Below, piece after piece: positions 1 to 12,400 of a DNA stretch of 64,000 nt. This DNA comes from Asterella californica (Eukaryota > Streptophyta > Marchantiopsida > Marchantiales > Aytoniaceae). The translations under genes and the position numbers were made by a program. The notes below the pieces were generated by a model. That model did no database searches. It worked only from the letters and a program-made list of their open reading frames with translations, and was not told the DNA's origin. Positions within the stretch are counted from its first letter, which is position 1. Each line of letters opens with the position of its first letter. The DNA lies in NCBI GenBank assembly GCA_036924285.1, contig JAYKYS010000015.1, forward strand, positions 6,944,001 through 7,008,000. The letters are read 5' to 3'.

Positions 1-320
1 AGCAGCACACTTAAGTTCGCTTGCCCGGTACTTCACTGCTCCCATGTTTAGTGGTTTCGTATGAGACAAGTGTTTAGTCTAATTGATTCAAGTGGACAGC
101 GATAAACGTTCATGGTCTCACAACTTTCGCCTAAGGCTGTCGATAAGCTGGCGAAGCCCTCGTGAGTACTGTCCCAACCGCTCGTATCCTGGGCGACGTC
201 GGGTCGAATCCTGGTTTTGAGAGTGCTCATCCTGCGAATGGGCAATAGTGTTCTTGTAGCGCAAGGCGAGTTTACGAGCCTAAGCTGTGAATCTAGTTGA
301 ATCACGTTTTAATCGGGCAG
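1..320. other. no recognisable gene
   Basis: No supported coding region, RNA gene or repeat is visible here. A box-B-like string near 200-212 has no partner box A at tRNA spacing. Confidence 0.5.
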
Positions 321-745
321 GTTCTGGAGATGGAGTAGTGTCTGTTTATTAATGTAAATGAGAGTATTCTGTCATCGGCTTGTGATAGCTGAGTGATGAG
401 AAAGTAAAACTAGGACTTGTCTGAAGGCTTGAATCCACACAGGCGGGAGAGAGAATCGGACAGAGTATAGAGATGGAGGAGAGAGAACCGGGCAGGGTCT
501 GGCGATGGAGTAGTGTCTGTTTATTAATGTATATGAGAGTATTCTATCATCGACTTGTGATAGCTTGGTGATGAGAAAGCAAAACTAGAACTTGTCTGAA
601 GGCGTGAATCCAGGCAGGCGGGAGAGAGAATCGAACGGAGTATAGAGATGGAGTAAGGTCTGTTTATTAATGTACATGAGAGCATTTTGTAATCGACTTG
701 TGATAACAAAGTGATGAGAAGGTAAAACTAAGACTTGTCTGAAGG
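321..745. repeat. tandem repeat, three imperfect copies
   Basis: Three copies of a block with the core tggagta...tctgtttattaatgta, followed by a cttgtgata...gatgagaa segment and ending gacttgtctgaag. The tggagta anchor lies at 331, 506 and 649, so the periods are 175 and 143 bp. The longer period comes from an extra purine-rich gagagaa/cgggcagg segment between copies 1 and 2. The copies have diverged by scattered substitutions. No coding sense is apparent. It may be a minisatellite or the edge of a larger repeat outside the window. Confidence 0.85.
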
Positions 746-1194
746 AGTTGCTTACACTCGTAAAGTATACCACTGTGCAACGTAGAACATTTTTTATTTA
801 TAAAAGTATTCCTTTATAATAAAATAAAATTATTTAATTCTCAGATTATAAAGATATTCTTGTAAAATAAATAGAAGTTACTTAATTCTCAAAAACCACT
901 AATACAAGTTAAAGAGTTCCTTACGGATCTTGCAAGTGTCTTGATGAGTGCTCTTACGTTTACTACGTGTCATCTTAACACTCATGCAATGTAAATCACT
1001 GAAGTTTTATGCGACGGAAAGCTATGCCACAAGTGCCTTTCGGGATGTAAGATGCTCTTGAGGTGGCAGCCGAACATAGTTGACTATCTCGGAAGACACC
1101 CACGGAAGAGTCTTTTGCTAAACATTAGTTCAAAGTATAAATTTTATTACTGTGCTCGTTATTACTGTGAATGAATTTTATCTTTGTGAACTTA
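746..1194. other. no recognisable gene
   Basis: AT-rich sequence to about 900, then mixed sequence. I see no supported gene or clear repeat. Confidence 0.4.
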
Positions 1195-1625
1195 CGCTGT
1201 CCGACAAAACTTTCTCCAGCGTTTTGTGTATAACGGAAGGGCCTGCCTGCAATGGACTTATGCTCGTAAGACATACCATCGAGCAGGGTCTTCCGTAGCG
1301 TAAACTCGTGGATAAATATTATCTTCTGTCTGTTACCTTACGCTTTCTGCTCCTGACTTTATACTGCTCGAGAAAATTTTGTCCAGTGTTTACGTTAGCG
1401 AAAGGTCTTGTCCGTAGTGAGCTTACCAGCTTATAGCCGCTGCCGAGAGAGGATTACGCTCGCAAGACATGTCATCAAGTAGAGCTTTTTGCAGACTAAT
1501 ACTGCAGAGAAAATTTTGTCTTTTGTTCGTTATCTTACGTGCTCTGCCCATGATTTTACACAACCCGACAAAAATATTATCGAGTGTTTTAGAGTTGCGA
1601 AAAGCCTCACAGTGAAAGAATCCTA
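1195..1625. repeat. degenerate dispersed repeat, about three copies
   Basis: Three diverged copies share the segments ccgacaaaa...tttctccag(t/c)gtttt, gctcg(t/c)aagacat(a/g) and a ...gcgaaaggtctt-like string. They lie at about 1197-1340, 1345-1530 and 1543-1612. The same core (gcccgtgactttacgctac, ccgaaaatattttcccag) recurs near 16.1 kb, so this is a dispersed family rather than a local duplication. The type is unknown. It could be a decayed LTR or satellite-like repeat. Confidence 0.6.
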
Positions 1626-3660
1626 GAATATATGCACCCCAAAAAAGGCACTCGTTATTGTACATGGATTTAACTTGGAAAAAGAAAAGAAATACGTTAT
1701 TCTATTCAGAAGATTTGATATTTATGAAACAAAGAGAATTCAGTACAAAGCATGGATCCCGTAAAAAAGATAAATATTTAAGATCGAAGATCGGTGTCTC
1801 AAGTGATTTAGCCTACAGTCCTCTAAAAAAAAGATCACGAGTTAAATCTTTTGCGGGCACGATTGAAGATGCATGCTGCTGCAAACTGTTGATGAAGTTT
1901 TTAATCCGAGTCCCGTTATGATTAACTCACATGGATAATCTCATTATCCGTGAAGATCTCAAGATACAAATAATATCATTTATCATTTAAACATCATCGA
2001 CCGTTTCTGTTTTCGGTATGATCATTAGTTCCAATTTTATCAGTCCTTGAGATAGAACTGAAATTCTTCATGTCCTTTCAGTTTTGATACCATCAAGAAT
2101 ATCTTCTGTTATTTAATTTAATTTCAGAACAATGATGATCAGGCTATAATGGGTTATATATAAGGTCATAATGATAAGGTAATAAGTGATCAGGTTTCTC
2201 ACTTCTGTAGTGTTCACGGTTACAGTACAGCCATTTACATCATACGTCATTACTGTATATGTGTGAATATATATTCATTCTCTTGCTGTTTAATGTTTAT
2301 TTAGAAATAATGAGCCTTATCATTTCATGTGTGCTTCAGTGGACAGGTTGGCAATCGTAGAGACTGCGCCGGCCCTTACAGCACGACGGAAACCAAACGT
2401 ACATGTACAAATACTGTACTCAACGAACGGATGGGCGATAACATTCCTGTGTGAGGACAGAAGAACGACGTACGGCGTAAGAACGCAATAGTAGTACAAA
2501 CGCAAAACCTCGCACATGCACGAGGTCTGTTGTTGTCGTCCTCCCTCGTTCTGCACTCCAGGAGTCCAGTTCTACCGCATCTATCACTGGCCAGGGAGCT
2601 CCGGATGTCAGGCTAACGTCTACTGACCCATACCACGGTTACGATAATGTGGTATACTCTACTACTACTACTGTATAGCTGTAGGTCTCTTATCCGACTG
2701 ACTAGTTTCTCGATCGGTCGGTAGCAAAAGAAAGGCAATCCGTTCAGGGCAGACATCGCCAAACGTGCGGCGAAAAGCTCATATCTGCCTATTTTATTTT
2801 ATTCTTTTTAAATTTATCTGGTAAAAGAGAACCCTTTTTCGCGACGTCTGTAGGTGAAAGAATAGGCGAGAGCCGACTAGGCGAGAGCCGACTTAATACG
2901 TATGGGTTTTTTCTTCTCTCCTCGTGTTTCCAAGCATGGGTTAATAAATAATGTTTATAAATTTTTTTATTTTTTTACATTTACTTAGTATATATTTTTC
3001 ATTTAATGTTTATATGTTTTCTTGATAATAATAAAAAAACAGAAGTTCCCCGAAGTTAATCGAGCATGCATATTCTTCAACTTCTTATACTCGAGAAAAA
3101 AGAAACTATATAAGATAGCTAGCTAAATCTGCGCTCGTGCATTTCTCATGGGAAGAGATAGATCCGGGAGACTGAAGATGAGCTCGTAGTCAAACTAGTC
3201 AAACTTTGAAGTTTTGCTGCGTGAGAGAATAGAAGACTTAACAAATTCGAGAGAAGATGAAGTAACTGCATGCATCTCGACTTTACGTGTCGAGAATCTT
3301 TCTCTCTCTGAGTCAAGGACTCTTTATATGTTCTCGGTTTTTGGTTCCCAGATGAGCTCACGCCGGAAATATGGAGGGAAAGCTGGAATTAGGAAGGGGA
3401 ACAATAGGGGGTCAGGAGAAAATTCCTAAAAGTTTGAAAAGAAAAAAACCTAATTTACAATAGACGAGCCCTTTTTGGAAACGTAGATCGTTACAGGTTT
3501 TTCTTATGAATTTACAGTATGATGTTTTCATTATCATTTGTTTTCTTTTGAAACATGAAATGATTATTTTGAGTAATAGATTTCCTTACTGCAAAAATCT
3601 CAAGATTGAAATGAACGAAAGCCAAATTAAAAATTCCTGCAGCATTCTTCCGAAGATCGG
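1626..3660. other. no recognisable gene
   Basis: Only short reading frames with no family resemblance. A 15-bp tandem duplication of taggcgagagccgac lies at about 2862-2892. The rest appears to be unique, AT-leaning intergenic DNA. Confidence 0.45.
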
Positions 3661-3870
3661 TGGCTGAGTTGGTTGGGCTCAGACTTCTAACGAAAGGTCT
3701 GAGGTTCGAGCCTGCCTGCTCCCGGTTGGAGGTACAAGAAGTCGCTGTGTGTGCTGTGTGAGCAATCTGGTCCGGGTACGCTGTGGTTACCCCCAAAGGA
3801 CAGTCCCATGCCCCTCGAAGGGATTAAGCGGACAAGTTAACAACTTAACTTAACTCCGCCCGCAGAAAAC
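3653..3870 (+). mobile_element. tRNA-derived SINE (tRNA-Arg-like head)
   Basis: An RNA polymerase III promoter is visible. Box A tggctgagttgg is at 3661-3672 and box B ggttcgagcc at 3703-3712, at normal tRNA spacing. A cttctaa heptamer sits where the anticodon loop should be, which would read UCU (Arg). The cloverleaf stems are degenerate, so this is not a working tRNA gene. A non-tRNA body of about 100 bp follows, and the element ends in a short aactt-type repeat near 3840-3870. Box A, box B, an unrelated body and a simple-repeat tail is the standard plant SINE layout. The exact ends and target-site duplication are not resolved. Confidence 0.7.
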
Positions 3871-3937
3871 CTCTGCACATGTCTTAACGAAGCTGTTAAA
3901 TACCTCACGCGTATTAGGAATATATAAAAAATGTTTC

Positions 3938-3970
3938 AACTTTGACACCTCTAACAGAGGTGTCAAAGTT
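3938..3970. repeat. perfect 15-bp hairpin, 3-nt loop
   Basis: aactttgacacctct (3938-3952) is followed by loop aac and its exact reverse complement (3956-3970). One of several perfect short-loop hairpins in the window. Confidence 0.9.
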
Positions 3971-6848
3971 AAGTCGAAATATTCTTATACGGTGGAAGAG
4001 AAGAAGACCAGAACTTTTGAACGGTTAGCTTTTTACTGAACCGCAGTTTCATTTGGATCTCAGGTTTACTGAGAATACAGTATCTTTATTAATTATCACT
4101 AGTATGGAAAGTACATTTCTCTACTGGAAAACAAACGGATAAGAACTGAATAAATAAGAAAACATCCGCAAAGACCTAGCCGAAGTAGTAACTTTCTCCT
4201 GCGGGTCAAAAATCTTTTCAAAAGATTCTAACTTTAACATCCCTAATATACTTACAATCTGATGCAATAGACTTACTATCTGGAGGGAAGTACCTACTGA
4301 GAATATTCTAAATTAGCAGATTGTTTCCCCTTGTACACTGAAGAACCTTTGAAATGGCAGACTTTGATATTTTCTTGGTTACTAGGATGATTTTACTTCT
4401 GTGGCAAAGCCTTCCATGTTTAGTTATATTTATAGGGTGAGTAGCTCGTAAATAGTTAATATAGTGATTTTAGAGGAGCACGGCCGCTCAGAGTTGAGAC
4501 GGTGGTGACTACAAAACCTCGTTGTAATCACTTTCGAGATAGTCATAGTCTCGTTATATTCATCATTTTCATGGAGTAGATTCTCTCTTTGTAGGATTCT
4601 CTTATTATCATATAGTCTCAGTATAATCATATACAGAATCATCAGACATCAGGGGATTAATTATTACTTTCAGTTGGAAAGAGTTAGGTAATAACTCTAA
4701 AGGTCTAGATTGATTTAATGTGTGTTTGTTAATAACCTCTCTCACTTATAGTTCAGAAATGCGTCTGTGCATGCTCATTTTATGAGTTGTGTTTGGATAG
4801 TCTCGTAACTTAGATGCATTTATCATTTTATATTTATAAATAAATTATATTTTTAACAATTATTATAAAATTTATAAAGAATGCATATACGTTTTCTGAT
4901 ATACAAAAAGCGAACAAAAGTTCCCTGAAGTCGATCTTACGTGCATATTCAAGTTATTTACAAGATTACACTCATCTTCTCGGCTTCAAAACGCATTACC
5001 CTCTCAACTACCACTATTTTCCGTGTTCGACTTTCACGCTTGTCCTTTTCCGTCCCCTGGAGACGTGCATTTTGGTATATATATACATTTTACATGACTG
5101 AAAGTATTTATGAAATCTTTAGTTAGTTGGATGTATATTAATTTTAACTTTAATTCAAATTCGAGCAAATTCATGCAAGTCATGCTGAGGTTGAGTAGAT
5201 TTTCATTTAGTCTGTCTGAGTAATTTCGCACGAACTTTCAGAGTGTCAACTGAGACCCTGAAAAGATTTGCGTAGCAGCTGACAGTTTTCAATTGTACTA
5301 AATACTTGATGACGAGTGCCCAGAAAAGATCCCTTTCAGACTTATCCAAAATATCTTACGAGTAAACTTCTCCAAGGATTACGTTTGCTTCCGTGGGATT
5401 CAAAAGCGATGCACTATTTTATTCCTTATGCGGAATTTCCATGCAGTGTTCAACAAATACAGACGATCTCAGATCTCATGTCCTAACACGTGAGCGCATG
5501 ATCCTGTTTCACGGGACATGTACGGCTTCTTCGTTTCTTCGATTTCTTTTCGTTTAGCACAGTGACAGTTCTTCTTGGTGTTCATTCGAAGTCGGGGAGA
5601 TTCTTGGGAAATGAAGCTGAATTTACACACGTGGAACTATCTCTTTCGAACTTTCCTACGCGACTCAAGAAGATATTCTCTTAACAACGTTATCAGGCTT
5701 TGATAGGCAACAAATATGCCCACCGTAGACACATTACATAGCTTCGTTCGGTCCCCTACTTGTGTCTTACTTCGGGACCGCCATGTTCCCGTTTACTAGT
5801 TCCTGGGGTCAGATGGAGCACTTCCTCGGTGCCAGTTGATCATGACTGCGCACGCAGACAGTATTAACGACTTATTATTCACCGGCGACGATCGATATTC
5901 TCCCGTTCGCTTCGCTTCTTCTGCTTATGCAGAAGCAGCAGAAAGGTGCATGAAATTGTGTTCGTCCATAACAGTAGGAGGGGTCGCTAGGTGCAAATCC
6001 TAGACGCTTTTGGTGTGCTCTGAACTGATTGTAAGGAATCTTGCCTTTTCGGTCAGGCACCCACCTCATGCCTGCGGGCTAACAAAAAAGAAAGAGTTCG
6101 TCCATAATTGTTCCTTCCCAAGGCCCAACCACTTCCTCGAGCCATCTGCTCAGAAAGTTTGCAACACTGTTAATAGCAGATTCCGATGACCACTCCGTGT
6201 GTCCGAGTACTGCTGGTCTGCTGCGGGCTCTCGCTATGAGCGATGGATCCGAGGTCTTCACAGTTTCCGCACGTGAAATACTCCATCGTTTGTGGGGAAG
6301 TGGATGGATGGGTGGAGTGTTGGTATGACGAGCGCAGAACAGGAGGAATAGCTGTTACCAAAAGGTCACTAGGAAGGTCTCGCGTACCCAGCCTAGCAGG
6401 ATCCACCTACAGTATCTCTCTGAGAGATGCTGCACAACAGTATCTGCTCGGGGATTGGCTCCTCTTCATTATCGCACCAAGTGGTTTTGTGAATATTATG
6501 AGCTTACCTACCCTAGGCATTCAAGTGAACGACGACCAAGCTCCATCGCAGAGTTCGAGGAGAGTTGTACCGAAGCAAGTGGAGGAGAGCACAGTGTTGA
6601 ATGAGTAGAAGTATTGTAACAACGGGGTGTGTTTCTACGGACATCGCCATGCACAAAGGAAGCGCGCACACTGACATAGAAATAAGACGCGGTGCCAGAA
6701 CGACAAGCTTATGATTTCGATGGAACGAGTGAGACACTGTCTGTGAAAGAACCACAATCTTTACTTCATACCATGGGAATTCAAGAGAACAAAGGCTTCA
6801 ATCGTTCGACTGTGCTTGGGAATCTAACTTTCAACTCTCTCGCTCTTG
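3971..6848. other. no recognisable gene
   Basis: A 121-codon open frame at 6243-6608 (+) shows no recognisable motif and sits alone. I do not call it a gene. No RNA gene is visible. Confidence 0.4.
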
Positions 6849-6867
6849 CTCTCTCTCTCTCTCTCTC
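6849..6867. repeat. CT microsatellite
   Basis: About nine CT units in a wider pyrimidine-rich tract (6835-6870), downstream of the GATA gene stop on the opposite strand. Confidence 0.9.
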
Positions 6868-6976
6868 GCTTCTAACGACTCTAACGAATCTAATAACTCA
6901 ATGTGCTACCACCAACAACAGACACTAAATCTTCCTCTTTCTCGGGCATTGCCTTTCAGTGTCAAATGGGTAGGGT

Positions 6977-6982
6977 TTTATT
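6977..6982 (-). terminator. candidate poly(A) signal of the GATA gene
   Basis: AATAAA on the minus strand, about 555 bp past the GATA stop codon. The position is plausible for a plant 3' UTR, but plant poly(A) signals are loose, so this is only a candidate. Confidence 0.25.
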
Positions 6983-7536
6983 AATGCGCTACATATCTAG
7001 CTAGCTAACCCTAATTAGAGGAGGGGGTAAACTTCGGTACCCAAGGTGCAGATACGACTCGCTGATTGGCTGACGACCAATCAGCGACCTGACTGGGCGG
7101 TGCAGCGTTACCGCTCACCACTAATAAACCTGGCCTGACCTCCCTTCCTCGTACTCCACGTTAAGCAACTAACTGTTCAGAGCTGCTCGAACCACTACTA
7201 GTGCTTGACCTTGACCTGCCTGCCCATGTGATGAAGCTCTCAAACTCACACACGCGTATGTACAAACGACAACTCTCTCCCTCTCTCGCTCATCTTTCCA
7301 CTCGACGAACGGTATCGAGAGATTCCACGAACGGTGCAGCTCATGCTCGTCGAGTCGCACTCTTTTATTCAGCCGCTCTGTAAAATCTTGGGGAATCCCA
7401 GTAGCAGTAGAGAGCTCTAAGCAATCGCGTTGACCGATCGATCACACCATCAAGACACAGCCCGGCCAGTTCATACTCTGAGAACCCTCCTCCTCCTCTC
7501 ATCATCCTCCTCCTGCTTGTGCAGTTGCTCCACTCG

Positions 7537-9812
7537 TTAGAGCCTGAGTCCAAAACCGTGGGACATACTCATCAAACATATGGCCGCTTCTTCGGCGTTT
7601 ATCGTCCCGGTATCTTCAGCACTGGCCTCCACAGCTCTGCAAGTCTCCCTCTTGTAAAGACATTCTGATGGAGTAGACATTACGTCAGACATTTTCATGA
7701 AATCATCTAACGATCGCTCGGATGCCTCCACGGCCGCGAAGGCATGCGATGAAGCCGACGGCACCTCAACGACAGATGCGTTCAATCGCTGATGCTGCCA
7801 TGTGAGGCAGCTGTTCCCGCTACTTCCCCCTGTCTCATTCTCATCGGCCTCGCTTCCACTGCTCTCGGTGGTGGTGGTGTCGACCAATCTTTCCGTCAGC
7901 TCCAACCTCACAGCCGAAGAGGACCTGTTCCTCTTCCACGGCTGACTACCATTCTCGAGGTGCAAGCTCCGCCTCGCACCCTCTTCCAAGGCCCAGCTCT
8001 GCTTCGAAATCGCAACGGCTGACTGAATGTTCTTTTTCCTCTTCACCGCTTTGCTGGAGCTGAGCTTCCCCGACTGCGGACTCGAGGGGAGGGACGATCC
8101 GAGCTCGGAAGAGCTCCCATTACTCGGATTCTTCTTACCAGCCTTCTTGAAACGGATACCGCACGCATTACAGAGAGACTGCACGTAAAGAGAGCGAATA
8201 TTATAAGTGAGTGAATAGACTTCTGCCAGTTCGACCACTGCCGCGTTAATAATTAAAATTGATGAACAGGAGTGGGGAAAAGTAAAGAGAAGCATGTTAT
8301 ATAAAGCTGATAATACCTTTGGGCCATTGGGTCCGTTTCTCCATAGAGGCGTTTTCTGAGTGCTGCAGTGCGCGCACGTTCTGGAGACAGCTTTGGACGA
8401 GCTCGCCCCGTTCACCCCCAAGTCCAGTATGGTGGACCTCTGCTGAAACCGACCCTCGTCACCATTGACGGAAGAGTGCCCGCTGATGGGTGAGGCGATC
8501 AAGGCGGTACTGAAAGGCGAAGGGGACTCGGAGTACTTAGTATTGTTCTCTGATGGCCCAGCTTCGGGTATCACCAGAGAAGGCATCCATGCTGGTGTCG
8601 TGCGACACAAGCCGATCGCTCCCGGTACGAGGCCCCGGTACGAGTCCTGGTTGCAATTCTCCCCGCCGTGAACAGCTCCACCGACGCCTTTCTCCACAGA
8701 ATACAACGGAGTCTTTTTAGGTCGAGGGAAGCCTGTTGAAGCTTTGGTGCCTTCGATCGTTGATCCCACGGAACCGCAGTACATGTGGTTCTGACTACCT
8801 GAAGCCAGGCGGCTTTGACGAGCTGGGACTGTAGTCTGCTCGAGAAAAGAAAGACATGGCATCATCACAAGTGTGTCCATTTACATCGACAAACGGTACA
8901 TGTACACCTCAAATAGGTACCCGACCTGGACCAGTCGTTCCACGCCCACCCCAAAGGGGAGTAAAATTAGCAGGCACATCCTGCTAATCGTAGATTGTTG
9001 AGTGAGTACCTAAACATGAGTGTAGAACTTGGCTGAAGAAAAATTCTGGAACCTGCAGAGAACTACACTGCCCGGCACGAACGAAGTGGAAAATGACTAC
9101 AAGGGAGCAAGGAATAACGAAGAGCTGCTGGACGACTATGGTTGCCATCAATGCTTCAGAGTTTTATCAATTCTACGTGCATCGACATTAAAGGAACACA
9201 CGTAAGGGAACACGGATGGTTTACCTGGGGATACAAATCTCTGGTACAGTCCGAGGGAAAATTTCGACTGTTGAAAAGAATTTGGGGTTCCGAACACCCT
9301 GCGCCCCAAGTACTCTGCGGGTTGTAATATGCGCGGGCAACCTCGCCAAACGCAGGTGACCCAGACCGAGAAACTCCTGTAGGAACTGCTGCTTCGGACC
9401 TCTCTCGCTTCACTGTTCCCAAAGAAAGTGTACAGTCGACAGCACCCGGTTCCGAACTGTCCTCAAACTGATTCAGATCATATTCTCCTTTGTTCGTGCT
9501 TCGACTAACTTCTAGGGCCACTAAGACGGTGCGGGGTGCGTTGAAAGAATTCGCGCAGGCAGCGAGACTAGCATTGGTGCTGGGGGCGGATGTTCCTACC
9601 TTCGATGGCCCCGCTTGGGTTTGTGTTTGAGATGGAGTACCTGCCATTGGGCTAAAACTCGAAGACAGAGTGGAAAATTTCTGTGAGCAGTTAGCTACAT
9701 GCTGCGGTGCTACCGCAGTTTCGTCCTCTGTTTCAGTCTGTCTAAGCCAAAACTTCTTGTAGTGGCTCTGCCCATAAACCAGCGGAGAGGGATAGCATGG
9801 GGCTTGCAACAT
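7537..9812 (-). CDS. B-class (LLM-type) GATA transcription factor
   Basis: Nuclear DNA-binding regulator related to the GNC/CGA1 group, which controls greening and cytokinin-linked growth in flowering plants. Three exons are inferred, all in phase 0: 9812-9225, 8835-8317 and 8178-7537, joining to 582 aa. Donors CAG|GTAAAC and AAG|GTATTA and acceptors CGAGCAG|ACT and GTGCAG|TCT are visible. The single type-IV zinc finger is C350-X2-C353-X18-C372-X2-C375, with TPLWRNGP before and GIRFKKAGKK after it. An intron splits the finger after GPNGPK. Residues 125-133 read VDCTLSLGT, typical of B-GATAs. The C-terminus (about 565-582) carries a degenerate LLM motif, ICLMSMSHG. The protein is longer than usual angiosperm relatives (mostly 200-400 aa), with Ser/Pro-rich linkers. 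The start is the ATG at 9812; an upstream exon cannot be excluded. Confidence 0.88.
8179..8316 (-). other. GATA intron 2, in frame and free of stops
   Basis: Starts GTATTA and ends GTGCAG. Its length is 138 nt, an exact multiple of three, and no stop codon interrupts the reading frame across it. If retained it would add 46 residues between GPNGPK and SLCNAC, inside the zinc finger. Confidence 0.85.
8836..9224 (-). other. GATA intron 1
   Basis: 389-bp intron with donor CAG|GTAAAC and a pyrimidine-rich acceptor tctttcttttctcgagcag. It contains in-frame stops, and it joins exon 1 (ends YPQ) to exon 2 (starts TTVPAR) in phase 0. Confidence 0.75.
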
Positions 9813-12400
9813 GTTTAGCTCGCCCTGCTTAATGTCCTGATTCCGGGAACTACTAGCGCTCCGTCCAGCAAGGCTGAGAAGTTACAACCCTCGAATTCTG
9901 CGTGATTCACTGACTCAGGCAATCTGTTAGAGCGAGTGGTGGCACAGATGTGGAAGACGCAGCAGCCATAACAAGTCTCGAATCATGAGACTGAATATAA
10001 GAACCTCGTCCTCGAGGTGTCAGGGAAGCGACGAGTCAAGCTTGCAATCAAGCGGCGGCGGATCGACTATAATAATCCTGTCTTCCAAGAATTGCATTGA
10101 CAAAGACCCCCCCCCCCACACTGAACGATACACTAGAAACCCCACCAAGGACTGTGCACGAGGCCAAGGACTGTGCGTCGCACGAATATCTGAGGACAGA
10201 AAGACAGAAATCGTCCGGAAGACTACCGTAGCGTAGCACTGGCGAGGAGAAGGACGGACGAGGTGCAGCAGCTGCTGCTACGTGAGGTAGAGAGGGAGGA
10301 GAAGTGAAGGAAGGGGAAGGGAGGCGGAGCTTAGAGGGGGAAGAAGAGAGTGCGCAGTGATGCCCTGCCTGTGACAGAAAGCGATATCAGAAGAAACAGA
10401 AGATATGGTACTTGAAAACGGAAAAGGAAGATGTAAATATTGTACTCGTGGGCACAGACACAGGGGCTGGATATGGTAGCCAAATACAACACAGGGCGCA
10501 GGAGGGACCTCGAGTGAAGGAGAGCGCGGGAGATCGGGTGGGGGCGGAGGAGAGCGGAGAAGATGATGAGGTTCAAGGGGTTTGAAAGGTTGAGAGCCAG
10601 AGGCGGATTGCGGGGGTGGCGGAGGGAGGATCAGTCGCGCCGAAACAGTCGGGTAAAGCAACAAACACACTTGCGATCGCTCACTCACTCAGCTCGACTC
10701 GCTCACTGATCGGGCCAGGACGAGTCCGAGGAACGCGACGATCATACAAGGAAAGGGGAGGCAGCAGATGACGACAGACGAGGAGTGGGGCGGGCAGGCA
10801 GGCCGTGAAGTCGAAACGAAGGAACGATGAAGGAAAAGATGGAGCAAGCGGGAGAAACACCGTGACGGCGGCGCACGCAGGCCTTAGGATTGATGCTAAA
10901 CCAGCGTTCCGACCGTCGATGGGGATCGTGGACCAGTAACATCGATCTCCCGAGCGTCACAGCCGTGGATATCCAATCCGGGTGCACATCGGACGGGTTG
11001 GGGTTCCACCTTACGTGGGCTGTTATCCAGCCTAACCGGTGTTCGATGAGTGGCTCTACATAGTGTTCGACGGGACAGCCCTAGCTCTTCCCACAGACAA
11101 CCACGTCGACTGGCAGATGGCGGCGCCCCTTTTCAGGCCAGTCCGGTCTCTATGTTAGTCCGGTAGCGGTACGAGTAGCGGTTGGCGGCTGTCATGGCCT
11201 CTTCACAGCCTTCCACAGTATATCACCTCTCCTCTCCACTACTGTACCGTATCACACTTCGGCTTATGCGGCCGAGCCGGGCCGATCATCCTCTAAGGGG
11301 CCTTTAGAGCCAAAATCCACGCTATCCCGTCGCCTCCAACACCGCTGGAAGAAGCCGAGCATCCTTGGCGACGGAATTTACTGTCTCGTCTGATTCTGCT
11401 GCTTATCCCAATACACCTGAATGCTTATGGACGCCGTTCATTGGTTCCCACCGGGGCACGCCCTAAATTCAACGGAACCCGGACCACTGCGATCGGCTTC
11501 TCCTGCATCGATCAGGATCACTCGTAAAGTACAGTCGCTGCCGCGCAGGTGAGGCGCGAGTCCGGGTCGGGTGAGGTGGTGCTGATTCAGCAGCCCAGCA
11601 CAGCAAGGACAGGGAGGGGGAGGGGACTCAGGGGAGGAGAGATTTTTGCAGCATACTGATGGCTGACGCCTAACTGTTAACAACCGACATGTTACGACGA
11701 GCAACACACTTCGGGTTAAGTGTTATATGTTTGAAGCCTGGGGAAACAGCCACTCAGGGGAGGTGGAACTTGGAGGGAGGACTGTTTCCTTTGTCGCATC
11801 TGATCGGGTCCAGATCGAGTTGACGTCTAGACCAGTAGTCTGCGAACGATTCATATCTCCAAAATAGGATCCAAGCATTTATCATCCGCAACGCATTTTC
11901 TTTTCTACTGGGAAAATCGGACGGTGTACGACCGCACAAAAGCGCTTTCTCCTTGCGATCGGGGACGACAGTTCCATCTCATCCCAGCCGATCACGTCAT
12001 TCACTATTCTTTCGCTCTCTCCTCCTAGGGCTGCCTGGTCGCAGTTCGTTGACGGTAGCGCGAGTCCTCAAAAATATCGTCATGGTCGTAGACTACTCTA
12101 CGCCAGTAACATCCTCCCTTCCTTCGCTCCTTGATGTGAGTCCATGTTTGATACGTATGTACGTTTCGGTTGTTCGATCTTCGCTCGCAGGGCGCAGTCG
12201 TTGTCGTCGTGGTGGTAGCGCTGTTCGAAGTACAGCATCGTCATGGCGCGTTCACAAAAAGGCAGGGAGCCTCCCGACGGCAGCTCTGACGTGAAACAAT
12301 TTCTTGTGTCGGAGTTCCCGCGGTGAGAGGAATTTCCTCTGATGACTGCGATAGCGGCTCTATCGTACGACGAGCATCAGTAATGTTAGAAGGGCATTTA
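9813..12400 (-). promoter_or_regulatory. probable 5' leader and promoter of the GATA gene
   Basis: No coding region is recognised. From about 10240 to 10650 the minus strand is strongly CT-rich, as is common in long plant 5' UTRs. A run of about 11 C on the plus strand (G on the gene strand) lies near 10107-10117. No TATA box could be assigned with confidence, so the transcription start is unknown. Confidence 0.35.

Noticed and set aside
195..215. Box-B-like string gggtcgaatcc suggesting a tRNA gene
   Set aside because: No box A at the right distance and no foldable acceptor or anticodon arm.
6243..6608. 121-codon plus-strand open frame
   Set aside because: No recognisable domain, no neighbouring exons, overlapped by minus-strand frames.
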